Of a stretch of 56,531 nt of DNA, positions 25,899-34,836 are shown piece after piece. Both the position numbers and the translations under genes were made by a program. Position 1 is the first letter of the stretch, and the number at the start of each line of letters is the position of its first letter. This stretch comes from CAZADA01 sp964636945 (GTDB lineage Bacteria; Pseudomonadota; Alphaproteobacteria; Caulobacterales; Maricaulaceae), in the NCBI GenBank assembly GCA_964636945.1, contig CAZWVH010000009.1, positions 1-56,531 on the forward strand, read 5' to 3'. The notes under the pieces were generated by a model, which searched no databases, had not been told where the DNA came from, and saw only the letters and a list, made by a program, of their open reading frames with translations.

Positions 25899-27704
25899 CT
25901 ACAAGCGCACGGCCCCATTGCGAATAGCATTATACGTGTCCGCATCCAGCTGGCGGAAGCCAACGGCGTCGTCCGCGATGTAAATCTGGTCTGGGATCAG
26001 ATCCACGTTAAAGCCTTCTTGGACCAATGTTTGTTTTTGGTATTTAAAGGTTCCGGTCGTGTGCGCGCTGGGGTCGATACGAATGATCCTCAAAAACACC
26101 GGACGCGCATAGCTTGGCAATTCCTGGCTGAGATGGTCGGCCAAAGCCTTGAAATCCACATCATGATCCAAGGTCACCGCCGCCATGCCGGCGCGACCGT
26201 CATATCCGGGGACTGTGACGCCATAGACATTGGCTTGGTGCACACCGTCAAACACGGTCAACGCCTCGCCCACTTCGGTGGTGGATACGTTTTCAGACTT
26301 CCAGCGGAAGGTGTCGCCCACCCGATCGACAAAGTAGATATACCCTTCGTCGTCTCGGCTCATCAGATCGCCGGTGCGGAACCACAAATCGCCCTGTTTG
26401 AACACGTCGCGCAGGACTTTTTTCTGAGTTTCTTCCTGGCGGCCTTCATAGCCTTCGAATCGGTATCGGGCGTCATCGGAGCGAATCTCACCAAGCATTT
26501 CGCCCACTTCATCGAGCTCAGCTTGTATGCAAAACCCATCCTCACCGCGGGCAGGTTCCTGTTTGTCAAAATCAAATCGAACAATGCGCGCATTAAACCG
26601 GCTTGCGATCAGTGACGGGATCCGCCCCACCGCACCGACCTGATTGTCCAAATTGATCAGCGACACATTGCCCTCGGTGGAGCCGTAAAACTCCATCACC
26701 CACGGGATATCAAATCGATCGACAAATTTTTCCCACACATCGGCGCGCAGCCCATTGCCGATGGCCACGCGGATGGTGTTTTGCTTTTCGCGCGGGTGGG
26801 GCTCAGCATTGGTGAGAAAACGGCACATCTCACCGACATAAATCATCATTGTCGCGCCGTGATCAGCCGCCAAGTTCCAAAACCGGTGTGTGGAGAACTT
26901 GCGGTCGAGGATAATCGCGCCGCCGCGCAATAAGGGTGGTCCAATCCCGCACAGCCCGCCGGTGCTATGGTAAAGCGGCAATGCGATCAGCATGCGGTCT
27001 ATGGCTTCCGCGCCTGAGGCCGCAGCGAACGCCGTCATGTAATTGCGCGCGCGCAAATGCGTGACATTGGCGGCTTTGGGCATGCCGGTCGTGCCGCTGG
27101 TATAAATGCGTAAGGCCGGCTCCGAGGCTTTGATGTGGGCGCGAATGGCGGGATCGGGTCGATCCGACGACAGCTGCATCAGAGTGGCTGCGATATCATG
27201 TCCCGGACCCGATCCGCCCCAGCGCCAGACCTCTGGCTTGGACTCAATTTCCGGCTCGGCTTCCGAGTAAACGTCGATCAGATCGCCATCGACAATGGCG
27301 GCCTTAGCGCGCCCCACATCCACGCAGTGCGCCAAGCTTGATCCCAACAATTGATTGTTAATCAGTGCGGAAATCACACCGATTTTCGAGAGGCCATACC
27401 AAATGGCGACGTATTCTGGACGGTTGGGCATGAATAACGCCACTGCATCGCCCGGCGCCAATCCTTGCGCCAAACCCCACTGGGCGACCCGGTTCGCAAT
27501 GGCGTCGAACTCGGTGTAGCTCATCGACGCGCCTTCAAAGATAAACGCCACATTGTCAGGATGCGCATCCACCGACATCTCAATGACATCGGGTGTCAGA
27601 TAGCCGTATCCCGCCTTTGGCTTAATGGCCTGCAAGCGAGACAACACGCGCAGCATCCGCGCGTAAAACGCGCCATCCCGTGCGAGCCTTGACAATACGC
27701 CCAT
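25899..27704 (-). CDS. Very-long-chain/long-chain acyl-CoA synthetase (FATP/FadD6 type)
   Basis: Activates fatty acids, or possibly sterol side chains, to acyl-CoA using ATP. The 601-residue protein has the AMP-binding motif YTSGTTGMPKAANVTH, the family motif MEFYGSTEGNV, and YIYFVDRVGDTFRWKSENVS, whose FRWKSENVS is characteristic of the FATP/very-long-chain branch. A catalytic lysine is expected in the C-terminal KYQKQTL. The ATG follows GGAGACGTAACGC. The hydrolase gene downstream may release the fatty acids it uses. The true substrate is not shown by the sequence. Confidence 0.92.
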   Translation of the reverse strand: MGVLSRLARDGAFYARMLRVLSRLQAIKPKAGYGYLTPDVIEMSVDAHPDNVAFIFEGASMSYTEFDAIANRVAQWGLAQGLAPGDAVALFMPNRPEYVAIWYGLSKIGVISALINNQLLGSSLAHCVDVGRAKAAIVDGDLIDVYSEAEPEIESKPEVWRWGGSGPGHDIAATLMQLSSDRPDPAIRAHIKASEPALRIYTSGTTGMPKAANVTHLRARNYMTAFAAASGAEAIDRMLIALPLYHSTGGLCGIGPPLLRGGAIILDRKFSTHRFWNLAADHGATMMIYVGEMCRFLTNAEPHPREKQNTIRVAIGNGLRADVWEKFVDRFDIPWVMEFYGSTEGNVSLINLDNQVGAVGRIPSLIASRFNARIVRFDFDKQEPARGEDGFCIQAELDEVGEMLGEIRSDDARYRFEGYEGRQEETQKKVLRDVFKQGDLWFRTGDLMSRDDEGYIYFVDRVGDTFRWKSENVSTTEVGEALTVFDGVHQANVYGVTVPGYDGRAGMAAVTLDHDVDFKALADHLSQELPSYARPVFLRIIRIDPSAHTTGTFKYQKQTLVQEGFNVDLIPDQIYIADDAVGFRQLDADTYNAIRNGAVRL

Positions 27705-27981
27705 GCGTTACGTCTCCAGGACTATGAGAATCGACTATCGTTCGGCACGACCAACCAGCAACAAACAAACGTGTCAGCAAGCCTGCAAGAAGTGTGCGCA
27801 GATCAATCGCCGGTGACCTGAAATATCATCATAACCTGTTTGGACGTCCAAAGTGTGAACACAACCCATTGCCGCAGATGACGGACAGAGGCACACTCAA
27901 GACCGCTCGCCTGGGGGACAGCATGCTCAACACTCAGTGCGCAATACGGATTGCGCCTTCGCAACTCATCTTTACGGCGCG

Positions 27982-28629
27982 ATGGGGTTTGCCGTGACAC
28001 TGCCCCACCTGCACCCCGACCGACGCATCACCAAAGGCGCCGACAAAATTCTCGCACCACATCTGGTGGAGAATGAAGTGCTGCTATGGGCCTCGCCAGT
28101 AAACCTGTTTTCCTATCTTCGGGCGGCTGCGGGGCGCTTATTTTACGCTATGCTGCTGTTGGTCTTTTCCAGTGCGGTTCTTGGCGCCGGAGTGATCGCC
28201 ACGGCCTTTTTGTTGCAGATCGGCGGCGCTGACGGTGAGCCGGAGGCGCGCACGGTGTTCAGTGGGCCGGGCGCGTTTGTGCTGCCGCTGGCGCTTAGCA
28301 TTCTAGCGATGGGCGGCATTGTGGGCGCGCTCTCGCAATTCGCCATCGTCATTCGCGGCGCCTTCACCATGTATGCGGTGACCGACCGGCGGTGTTTGGT
28401 GGTCAGCCCCGGAGCGCCAAGCTTACGAGCATGGATTCCGCTCACGCGCGTTTTGGGCGTTCATGCCCGGCGCAAGGGTCAAACTGGGACGCTCAAGCTC
28501 ACCGTTGCACCGCTGGACGGCCCGCCGGTGCTTACCGCTTTGACGTTGCACGGCATTGGGCGCGTGGATGCGGTGGAGGCGCTGTTGATTGACCTGATCG
28601 CGCCGTCGGCGGATGAACGGGTTGAGTGA
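27982..28629 (+). CDS. Membrane protein with PH-like domain
   Basis: About 215 residues. A soluble N-terminal segment (HLVENEVLLWASPVN) precedes two hydrophobic helices (about residues 45-75 and 95-125). A beta-rich C-terminal part then shows the bacterial PH-domain hallmark YAVTDRRCLVVSPG, followed by IPLTRVLGVHAR. The same layout occurs in YdbS/YdbT-like proteins of unknown function. The start is uncertain: ATG 27982 is shown, GTG 27994 has a better ribosome-binding site (GGGG), and the frame is open back to a GTG at 27937. It stands alone. Confidence 0.65.
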   Translation: MGFAVTLPHLHPDRRITKGADKILAPHLVENEVLLWASPVNLFSYLRAAAGRLFYAMLLLVFSSAVLGAGVIATAFLLQIGGADGEPEARTVFSGPGAFVLPLALSILAMGGIVGALSQFAIVIRGAFTMYAVTDRRCLVVSPGAPSLRAWIPLTRVLGVHARRKGQTGTLKLTVAPLDGPPVLTALTLHGIGRVDAVEALLIDLIAPSADERVE

Positions 28630-28827
28630 CGGTTGGCCTATGTTCGTCCTTGGGCAAGGATTACGGCGAGCTCGAACCGGAAGCGATCCGTGGCGCGGAT
28701 GAAGACCATCGCCGGTGTTTGCTGGCAATCACGCATGTCCGCAGGCCGATATCCACCGTTTTGATCACATGTTTCGCAATGGCCCGAGCCAGTCTATAGT
28801 TGTGAGCCCGAGACCTTTGGAGACCCA

Positions 28828-29058
28828 ATGAGCGCGCAACTTCTCAGCCGCATTACCGTTGAACCGGGTAAAATGGGCGGGCGCCCGTGTATCCGGCGGA
28901 TGCGCATTCGCGTCATGGACATCCTCGACATGCTGGCAGACGGCGCCACGCGCGCCGAGATTCTCGAATCCTATCCAGAGCTCGAGAACGACGATATCAC
29001 GGCCGCCCTGCAGTATGCTTCGCGCGCAGCCGACCACCGGGTGATCGCCGCCGAATGA
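28828..29058 (+). CDS. DUF433 antitoxin
   Basis: Antitoxin of a type II toxin-antitoxin pair in which DUF433 neutralises a DUF5615 PIN-like RNase. The 76-residue protein has the typical sequence RITVEPGKMGGRPCIRRMRI, then RVMDILDMLADGATRAEIL and the helix ENDDITAALQYA, matching a helix-turn-helix DNA-binding domain. The ATG is preceded by TTTGGAGACCCA. Its TGA overlaps the toxin ATG (ATGA, 29055-29058). It would repress its own promoter and bind the toxin. With the toxin damaged, it may now be a free regulator. Confidence 0.88.
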   Translation: MSAQLLSRITVEPGKMGGRPCIRRMRIRVMDILDMLADGATRAEILESYPELENDDITAALQYASRAADHRVIAAE

Positions 29059-29357
29059 GATTTCTGGTCGACCAAAATCTTCCTTCGATTTTGGCGGAAT
29101 GGATTTCACAACAGGGCCATGAGGCCAAACATGTGAGACTGCTGGGCCTGGCCGAAGCGGACCCCGCTCGCGTTTTCGGCGGATATCGCGCCGCCAGCGT
29201 CAGTTCCCAATCGCATATGCCGAACAGCCGCTCCAACAGCCCAACGGGGCTCGGTCCATGGCGGGTCCAACGGTGTGTAGCGCCAGAGGCGGCCGCTAGT
29301 CACAGCAACCGCCCCCGCCACATTACTGCGTCCGCGAATAGAGCACCGTTTCGCTGA
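29055..29357 (+). pseudogene. Truncated DUF5615 PIN-like toxin
   Basis: The first 38 residues, MRFLVDQNLPSILAEWI then HEAKHVRLLGLAEAD, match the start of DUF5615 (Mut7-C-like) toxins, including the acidic Asp6 of the active site. After about base 29168 the family pattern stops. The rest of the 100-codon frame (VFGGYRAASVSSQ onward) is unrelated, and the later acidic motif (usually TKDEDF) is missing. The frame overlaps the 3' end of the convergent DUF2141 gene. An internal deletion or chimeric junction is the simplest reading. The toxin is probably inactive. Confidence 0.75.
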
Positions 29358-29808
29358 CGGTGGCGCCGTCGGATGTCACCGCAACACCAATCGCGTCGAA
29401 TGTGGGCGGGCCCATCAGCGAGCGGCCATTGCTCATCGCCCAGCCATCAAGCGGCATGCCATAGTCGGACATGTCGAACACGCCATTGTCGTTGTCGTCA
29501 TGCCACACCGACACTGCGTAGGCGCCGGCCGGCACCTCAAAAGTGAAGCTGTGCGCGCCAGCTTCGGGCGATTCCACTGTTGTGCCGGCGACGCCGTCTT
29601 CTTTCATGAATTGCTCTTCGGTTTGCACGGAGATGTAGAGCGTCCCGCCGCGCGCCTGCACTCCTTTAACTTCGACTGTCAATGTGCCGGCGTCCATGGC
29701 TGAAGCCTGGGCGGAGGCCTGGGCTGACGCCAGGGCAAATGGTGTGGCGATGAGCAAGGCGGCGCCCAACGCGCCAAGCAATCCTGACTGAGATGTCGTG
29801 CGTTTCAT
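29323..29808 (-). CDS. DUF2141 family exported protein
   Basis: Secreted protein of 161 residues and unknown function. The ATG at 29806-29808 follows GGAGGACATCGAT, a strong ribosome-binding site, and gives a signal peptide (MKRTTSQSGLLGALGAALLI, cleavage near ASAQA). The mature part is the DUF2141 beta sandwich: TLTVEVKGVQARGGTLYISV, the acidic HDDNDNGVFDMSDYGMP turn, and FDAIGVAVTSDG. The DxNxNG-like turn may bind calcium. The upstream region holds a palindromic promoter element. A longer frame starting at 29892 runs through that promoter and was not used. Confidence 0.9.
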   Translation of the reverse strand: MKRTTSQSGLLGALGAALLIATPFALASAQASAQASAMDAGTLTVEVKGVQARGGTLYISVQTEEQFMKEDGVAGTTVESPEAGAHSFTFEVPAGAYAVSVWHDDNDNGVFDMSDYGMPLDGWAMSNGRSLMGPPTFDAIGVAVTSDGATVSETVLYSRTQ

Positions 29809-29839
29809 ATCGATGTCCTCCATTGCGATTGTGTTCGCA

Positions 29840-29880
29840 TTGACAACTACTTTGTATTTTAAAGTACCTGTATGTGTCAA
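29840..29880. promoter_or_regulatory. Symmetric promoter/operator between DUF2141 and hotdog genes
   Basis: Two TTGACA hexamers face each other: plus strand 29840-29845 and minus strand 29880-29875. Between them lies the inverted repeat TACTTT (29848-29853), seven bases, AAAGTA (29861-29866). For the minus strand, TTGACA, 18 bases and TACAAA is a credible sigma-70 promoter about 45 bases before DUF2141. The palindrome covers its -10 region, so a dimeric repressor of MarR or TetR type could block it. A plus-strand -10 is poor. No regulator gene adjoins. Confidence 0.5.
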
Positions 29881-29964
29881 CTTCTTTCTCAATCTTCGTT
29901 CATGTCGGCAGGCGACCTTGGTCAGGCTTGCCGATCTCCCGGGCGCGGCTTAAAGCTGCATCGC

Positions 29965-30699
29965 ATGACAGAGACCGCCATCATCGCCGCACGCTTTAAC
30001 GGCCCTCCACAGTCCGGCAATGGCGGCTATAGCTGCGGTGTGGCGGCCGCGTTCGTCGACGGCCCAGCTCAGGTCAGGTTGCAGGCCCCGCCTCCGCTGG
30101 ATCGGCGCTTAAACGTGGTGCGCGAGGGCAATGACGTCAGAGTGATGGACGGCGAGGCCGTTGTGGCGATCGCGTCGCCTGCAGACGTATCTTTTGACGC
30201 ACCGCCCGTGCGCCCGTCGCTTGATGACGCCGCTGCGGCCGAAATCGGATTTATTCCCGAGGACAAACACATCTTTCCCACCTGTTTTGTGTGCGGACCC
30301 AAACGCTCACCGGGCGATGGATTGCGGATTTTCGCTGGGCCGCTCAAAGGATCACATGCCGTGGCCGCGCACTGGACGCCGGACGCTAGCCTGGCGGACG
30401 CCTCCGGTGAGCACGTGGATGACGTGCACATTTGGGCCGCGCTTGACTGTCCGAGCTATTTCGCTTTCGGCCGGCATGATTTGCCCGCCCTACTCGCGCA
30501 ACTGACCGTGCAGATCCATCGTCCGCCCAGAGTGGGCGAGCCTTGCGTGGTGGTGGCCTGGCCTACGGCGTCCGAGGGGCGCAAACATTTCTCGCAATCC
30601 GCATTGCTCACCGCCGATGGAGATATCTTGGCGCAGGCCAAAGCGCTGTGGATTGAGATGCGCGCGGAAACCCAGGCCAAGGTCGGTGCGGCGGTTTAG
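29965..30699 (+). CDS. Hotdog-fold thioesterase-like protein
   Basis: Protein of 244 residues. It opens with AARFNGPPQSGNGGYSCGV, and the middle has FPTCFVCGPKRSPGDGLRIF, a pair of motifs seen in a family of double-hotdog proteins related to acyl-CoA thioesterases. The second half contains ALDCPSYFAF, a strand LTVQIHRPPRVGEPCVVVAW and a closing strand ALLTADGDILAQAKALWIEM. There is no signal peptide, so it is probably cytoplasmic. The ATG at 29965 begins the conserved part; 31 further in-frame codons upstream run into the promoter and were left out. The substrate is unknown. Confidence 0.65.
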   Translation: MTETAIIAARFNGPPQSGNGGYSCGVAAAFVDGPAQVRLQAPPPLDRRLNVVREGNDVRVMDGEAVVAIASPADVSFDAPPVRPSLDDAAAAEIGFIPEDKHIFPTCFVCGPKRSPGDGLRIFAGPLKGSHAVAAHWTPDASLADASGEHVDDVHIWAALDCPSYFAFGRHDLPALLAQLTVQIHRPPRVGEPCVVVAWPTASEGRKHFSQSALLTADGDILAQAKALWIEMRAETQAKVGAAV

Positions 30700-30872
30700 C
30701 TAAGCCACAAGATCGTTCAACTTCGGGCGATCAGCATAGGCGGCCGGATCTTTCATACACCCAAGTCTGGCAGATTCTTGCGCTTTCGGTCATGATGCGG
30801 TCACGCAGCGTACAAGTATGCGGCGCCGCCGAGCACTGTGTGGCCTCGGCGATGAATGGCGGGGGTTAAATT

Positions 30873-31682
30873 GTGTGGCGGTGGTGTGCACTAGCAATGG
30901 CCCTGGCGGCCAGTCTCAGCGGCGGCGAAACCAACGCCGCGCGCGCTGATGACGCCGCACCACGCTGCGCTGAAACCGAGTATCGTGGACATTCCTACGT
31001 GGTCTGTCGCCCAAACTCAGAATTGGACGACGTCCGGCTCTATCTGCACGATCGGCGCGGCAATCCCTATAACGATTTCGAGGACGTTCGCCGCGTTGTT
31101 GAGCGCGAAGGCCATGATTTGGTGTTCGCCATGAATGGCGGCATGTTCTATCTCGACCGCTCGCCAGGCGGGCTTTACGTCGAAAACGGCGAACGCCTGA
31201 ACGCGATCAATACCCGCGACGCGAAGGGCAATTTCTATCTCAAGCCCAACGGCGTGTTCTTCATCACCGAAGACGGACCAGGCGTGTTAGAGACCGAACA
31301 CTATCGCGCCGCGCGCCCCGATGCGATCTACGCCACACAATCGGGCCCGATGCTGATCATCAATGGCGAGCTTCACCCCCGGTTCTTGCCCAATTCTGAC
31401 TCCCATTTCATCCGCAATGGCGTGGGGGTCACCACCGACGGCGAGCTGGTGTTCGCTTTTTCCAACGATCCGGTGTCCTTTCACCAATTCGCCGTGTTTT
31501 TCCTCAATGAACTGAAGACCCCCAACGCGCTGTATTTGGAGGGCGCCATTTCGCGCCTCTACGCCAAGGAGTTAGACCGCAATGACCGCGGCGTGCGCAT
31601 GGGCCCGATTGTCGCCGCAGTGCAAGTGCGCGATGAGCCTGAACCCACCCAAACCGCAGGACGCATTGAACGCGTGCATTAA
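30873..31682 (+). CDS. Exported phosphodiester glycosidase-family (NAGPA-like, DUF2233) protein
   Basis: Protein of 269 residues starting at GTG after GGGGG, with a signal peptide (cleavage near NAARADD). The family motifs are DLVFAMNGGMFY (about 85-96), FYLKPNGVFFI, YATQSGPMLIINGE (about 152-165) and HFIRNGVGVTTDGELVFAFS. Relatives uncover N-acetylglucosamine-1-phosphodiesters or act on cell-surface glycans. In bacteria the substrate is unknown and may be envelope polysaccharide. It acts outside the inner membrane. It is a single gene, with 173 bases of unassigned sequence before it. Confidence 0.88.
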   Translation: MWRWCALAMALAASLSGGETNAARADDAAPRCAETEYRGHSYVVCRPNSELDDVRLYLHDRRGNPYNDFEDVRRVVEREGHDLVFAMNGGMFYLDRSPGGLYVENGERLNAINTRDAKGNFYLKPNGVFFITEDGPGVLETEHYRAARPDAIYATQSGPMLIINGELHPRFLPNSDSHFIRNGVGVTTDGELVFAFSNDPVSFHQFAVFFLNELKTPNALYLEGAISRLYAKELDRNDRGVRMGPIVAAVQVRDEPEPTQTAGRIERVH

Positions 31683-31831
31683 GGCGGGGGGCTCTCCTAA
31701 AATTCATAGCTATAAGTCGATGCAGCCTTCATCCCGTGGTTTTGCGAGGAAGGCGCGGTTGTCCAAACGGGCTAAGGTTTGTCCTACGAACCCAAGCGTG
31801 TGCTTTCCGTATTCATAAGGAGGACGCCCCC

Positions 31832-32242
31832 ATGTTCAGCGTCGCCGCGCCACTGACCCTCACCCTCGCCAAGGCGTTTGGCGTCTATATGGTTGCCGGC
31901 GGACTGTCCGGCCTGATCGACCGCAATCGCTGGACGGCAATCATGGACGGATTTCGAGCCAATCCGGCGCTGACCTATATCAGCGGGGCCGTGGTGTTTG
32001 GTTTTGGCGCCACACTCGTGGCAGTCCACAATATCTGGACCGACCCGCTGTCTGTCGTCATCACGATTTTCGGATGGGCGGCGGCGATTGAAGGGATTCT
32101 GCTGATCGCCTGGCCAGCGCCCTTAATGTCGTTCGCAAACTTCTTTGTCCGGCCAGGCATGGTGCTCGCCTTCGCCCTGTTCACAGTTGCATTGGGGGTA
32201 TTCCTGGTCGTTGGCGGTATGACCGGGCAGGTTGGCGTGTGA
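31832..32242 (+). CDS. Small four-helix membrane protein
   Basis: Protein of 136 residues with about four hydrophobic helices (residues 8-30, 47-65, 70-93 and 105-130) joined by short loops, among them RNRWTAIMDGF. I do not recognise a family with confidence. The ATG is preceded by a perfect AAGGAGG seven to eight bases away, one of the strongest ribosome-binding sites in the window, so it is probably highly translated. It stands alone, convergent with the aspartoacylase-like gene. Confidence 0.7.
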   Translation: MFSVAAPLTLTLAKAFGVYMVAGGLSGLIDRNRWTAIMDGFRANPALTYISGAVVFGFGATLVAVHNIWTDPLSVVITIFGWAAAIEGILLIAWPAPLMSFANFFVRPGMVLAFALFTVALGVFLVVGGMTGQVGV

Positions 32243-32329
32243 TCAAAGCCTCGACGGCGCACTACGTTCGAACACGCCCGTTCAACGTCTCAGCGGCGTT
32301 TCATCCCGCCAAGTCCAATTTGCCCCGAA

Positions 32330-33370
32330 CTAAATGATCTCGTCCTCATCAAACAGCGGGTCTTCGCTCAGCTGGGAGGACATGGTCTCCAACGCCTCTT
32401 CGGTATTGTGCGCGCCTCGGATGCGCGCAATGTGAAACAGCGCGTCACCCTCATTGACCACGGGCAAATTGGAGCGCCCGATCAACAGCCCTGCAATCTC
32501 CGCGAGGATTTCGGTATCGATCTCCCCAAACGGATCGGAGATGACGCCCAGCACATCACCCACATCCACCGTGTCACCGATGGTTTTGTAGGTTCGCAAC
32601 AATCCCCCGGCCGGCGCGCGCTGCCACACGCTGGAACGCGCCTCGGCCGAAACAGAGCGCGCTTGGGGCACGCCCTTTGCGGGGATCATCTCCAAATGAT
32701 GCATGACTCGCAAAATGCCAGCCACGCCCACGCGCACGGCGAATTCGTCGAAACGCAAGCCCTCGCCCGCCTCGAACAACAGAATATCCACATTGTGGTC
32801 TTGCGCCGCGTAGCGCAACGAGCCGTCGCGGGTGCGCGCGCTGAGCACCAAGGGCGCGCCAAAGGCTTTCGCCAGCTCCATGGCCCGGGGTTTGGAGGCC
32901 GAAACGCGCACTTGCGGCAGATTGGTGCGATGGATCGCGGCCGAGTGCAGATCAATGCCCACATCGGCGCGCGATACGATTTCTTCCATGAACAGATTGG
33001 CCAGCCGCGCAGCCAGCGATCCCCTGGCGCTACCAGGGAATGACCGATTGAGATCGCGCCGGTCGGGCAAATAGCGGGAATTGTTCATGAACCCAAAGGT
33101 GTTCACGATGGGCACCGCCAAGAGAGTGCCGCGTAAACTGGCGAGATTCCTCGCCCGTAGGACGCGGCGCACAATCTCTACGCCAATGATTTCATCGCCA
33201 TGCACGGCGGCGCTGATGAATAGTGTCGGGCCTTCGCGTTTGCCGTGAACCACATGTGTGGACAGCGACACCGGCGTGTGATCCGACATGACGCTGACGG
33301 GCAGATCAATGGTTCGGCGCGTTCCCGCCGCCACATATTCTCCGCCGATTTCAAACGCCAGTCGCGGCAC
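32330..33370 (-). CDS. Succinylglutamate desuccinylase/aspartoacylase-family hydrolase
   Basis: Zinc amidohydrolase of the M14-like AstE/AspA group. The 346-residue protein has the metal motif HGDE (about residues 58-61) and the third ligand region VGIDLHSA (about 140). The guanidinium-binding NSRYLPDRRDLNRSFPG sits between them. The C-terminal third (from about 260) is a beta-barrel, lipoyl-like extension. It lies 6 bases downstream of the rimK gene. That pairing is recurrent, and the hydrolase may remove residues that RimK adds, but this is inference. Confidence 0.9.
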   Translation of the reverse strand: MPRLAFEIGGEYVAAGTRRTIDLPVSVMSDHTPVSLSTHVVHGKREGPTLFISAAVHGDEIIGVEIVRRVLRARNLASLRGTLLAVPIVNTFGFMNNSRYLPDRRDLNRSFPGSARGSLAARLANLFMEEIVSRADVGIDLHSAAIHRTNLPQVRVSASKPRAMELAKAFGAPLVLSARTRDGSLRYAAQDHNVDILLFEAGEGLRFDEFAVRVGVAGILRVMHHLEMIPAKGVPQARSVSAEARSSVWQRAPAGGLLRTYKTIGDTVDVGDVLGVISDPFGEIDTEILAEIAGLLIGRSNLPVVNEGDALFHIARIRGAHNTEEALETMSSQLSEDPLFDEDEII

Positions 33371-33376
33371 GCCCCA

Positions 33377-34281
33377 TTAGCCTTTGCCTTTGGTCTTCGT
33401 CTTGCCCGGTTGTGCTTGCTTTTCCAAGAAATCCACAATGTGACCGGCGACGTCGACGCCTGTTGCAGTCTCAACTCCCTCCAGCCCCGGAGAGGAATTC
33501 ACCTCCATAATTACCGGTCCGTGGTTGGCGCGCAACATATCAACACCCGCGACATTGAGGCCCATGGCCTTTGCGGCTCTGACGGCGGTCGCCCGTTCTT
33601 CGGGAGAAATCTTCACTTTCAAGGCGCTGCCGCCGCGGTGCAGGTTGGAGCGAAAATCGTCCTCTGCGCCTTTGCGCAACATGGAAGCGATCACCTTGCC
33701 GCCCACCACAAACGTGCGGATGTCCGACCCGCCGGCTTCTTTGATGAACTCTTGGACGAGAATATTCACCGATGCGCTGCGAAAGGCCTCGATCACCGAT
33801 TTGGCCGATCGATCGGAGTCCGCCAGCACCACACCAAGCCCTTGCGTGCCCTCCAACAGTTTAATCACCACGGGCGCGCCGCCCGACAAACCCACGACTT
33901 CCTGAGCCTGACTGGGTTCATAAGCAAAAGTGGTCACGGGAAGGCCGATGCCTTCGCGCGCCAGGATTTGAAGCGAACGCAGCTTGTCTCGCGAACAACC
34001 AATGGCCACCGATTCATTGAGCGGGAATACACCCATCATCTCGAACTGCCGGAGCACGGCGAGTCCATAAAAGGTCACCGAAGCGCCAATGCGGGGGATC
34101 ACCGCATCGTACTTTGGAAGCTTTTCACCCTTGTAATAGACTTCAGGACGACGGGCCGCGATGTTCATGTAACACTGGGTGGTGTTGATGATGTCCAGTT
34201 GGTGCCGCGTTCTTCGGCAACCTCCTTTATCCGCTTGTGTGAATAAAGATTAGGATTTCGCGCCAACATAGCAATTTTCAT
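33377..34281 (-). pseudogene. rimK: RimK-type ATP-grasp amino-acid ligase gene with a frameshift
   Basis: RimK adds glutamates to the C-terminus of ribosomal protein S6. The intact part (33377-34168, 263 aa) starts MNIAARRPEVYYKGEKLPKY and carries PRIGASVTFYG, the ATP-grasp GTQGLGVVLADS, RSNLHRGG and MEVNSSPGLEG. The missing N-terminus is present upstream in another frame: from the ATG at 34279-34281 it reads MKIAMLARNPNLYSHKRIKE, then VAEERG. One base is lost just after that glycine (about 34204), where GGC CAC would restore HQLDIINTTQCY and join the frames. The total of 905 bases plus one gives 301 residues, the normal RimK length. It is either a real frameshift or a base-call error. Confidence 0.85.
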
Positions 34282-34283
34282 AA

Positions 34284-34748
34284 ATGCAGCCATTCTCTAC
34301 GAGTGTTCTAGGGTTGTCTAACGACGCCAATCGTCTCTTAGATCGCGTTTTCCGCACCGGTGCGCTCGCTAAGGCCAAAATTTCGACGCGCACACGGGCC
34401 ATTCTTGGCGAAGTGGCGTTTTGGATGATCTTGTTCTTATCCATCGCCATCGCGGCGCGCGTGGCGGGACTGCAAACCCTGGCTGGCTGGCTGAATCAGA
34501 TTGCGGGCTATTTGCCGAACCTATTGGTGGGGGCGACCGTTATCATTGTGGGCCATTTCATCGGCGTATTTGTCGGTGAACAGGTCACCGCCACCGTGCG
34601 GGCAGCAGATCCCACCTGGATAAGCGTGCCAGTGTCGGTTGCATTCTGGACCAACCAGCTCCAGGCGGTGTCAAACCAGTTGCGCCAGGACTGCGGATCG
34701 AAGAATTCGTCCATACAGCATCTTATGGAATCGCCGCCCAACGGCTAA
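34284..34748 (+). pseudogene. Fragment of a mechanosensitive-channel-like conserved TM-helix protein
   Basis: Open frame of 154 codons. Residues 10-30 (NDANRLLDRVFRTGAL) and 45-95 (FWMILFLSIAIAARVAGLQ, then AGYLPNLLVGATVIIVGHFI) match the repeating helix-linker pattern of conserved-TM-helix/MscS-like proteins. The usual N-terminal first helix is absent, and the last 45 residues have no such pattern. The frame starts three bases from the rimK start on the opposite strand. It looks like a truncated remnant, though a small two-helix protein cannot be excluded. Confidence 0.45.
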
Positions 34749-34836
34749 ACACATTTGAACAGCTCCGCCCCGCAATCATCACGCCACATAACCGTGCGAC
34801 ACCCATCGCGCACAAAAAGGGATCGCATCACGACCC

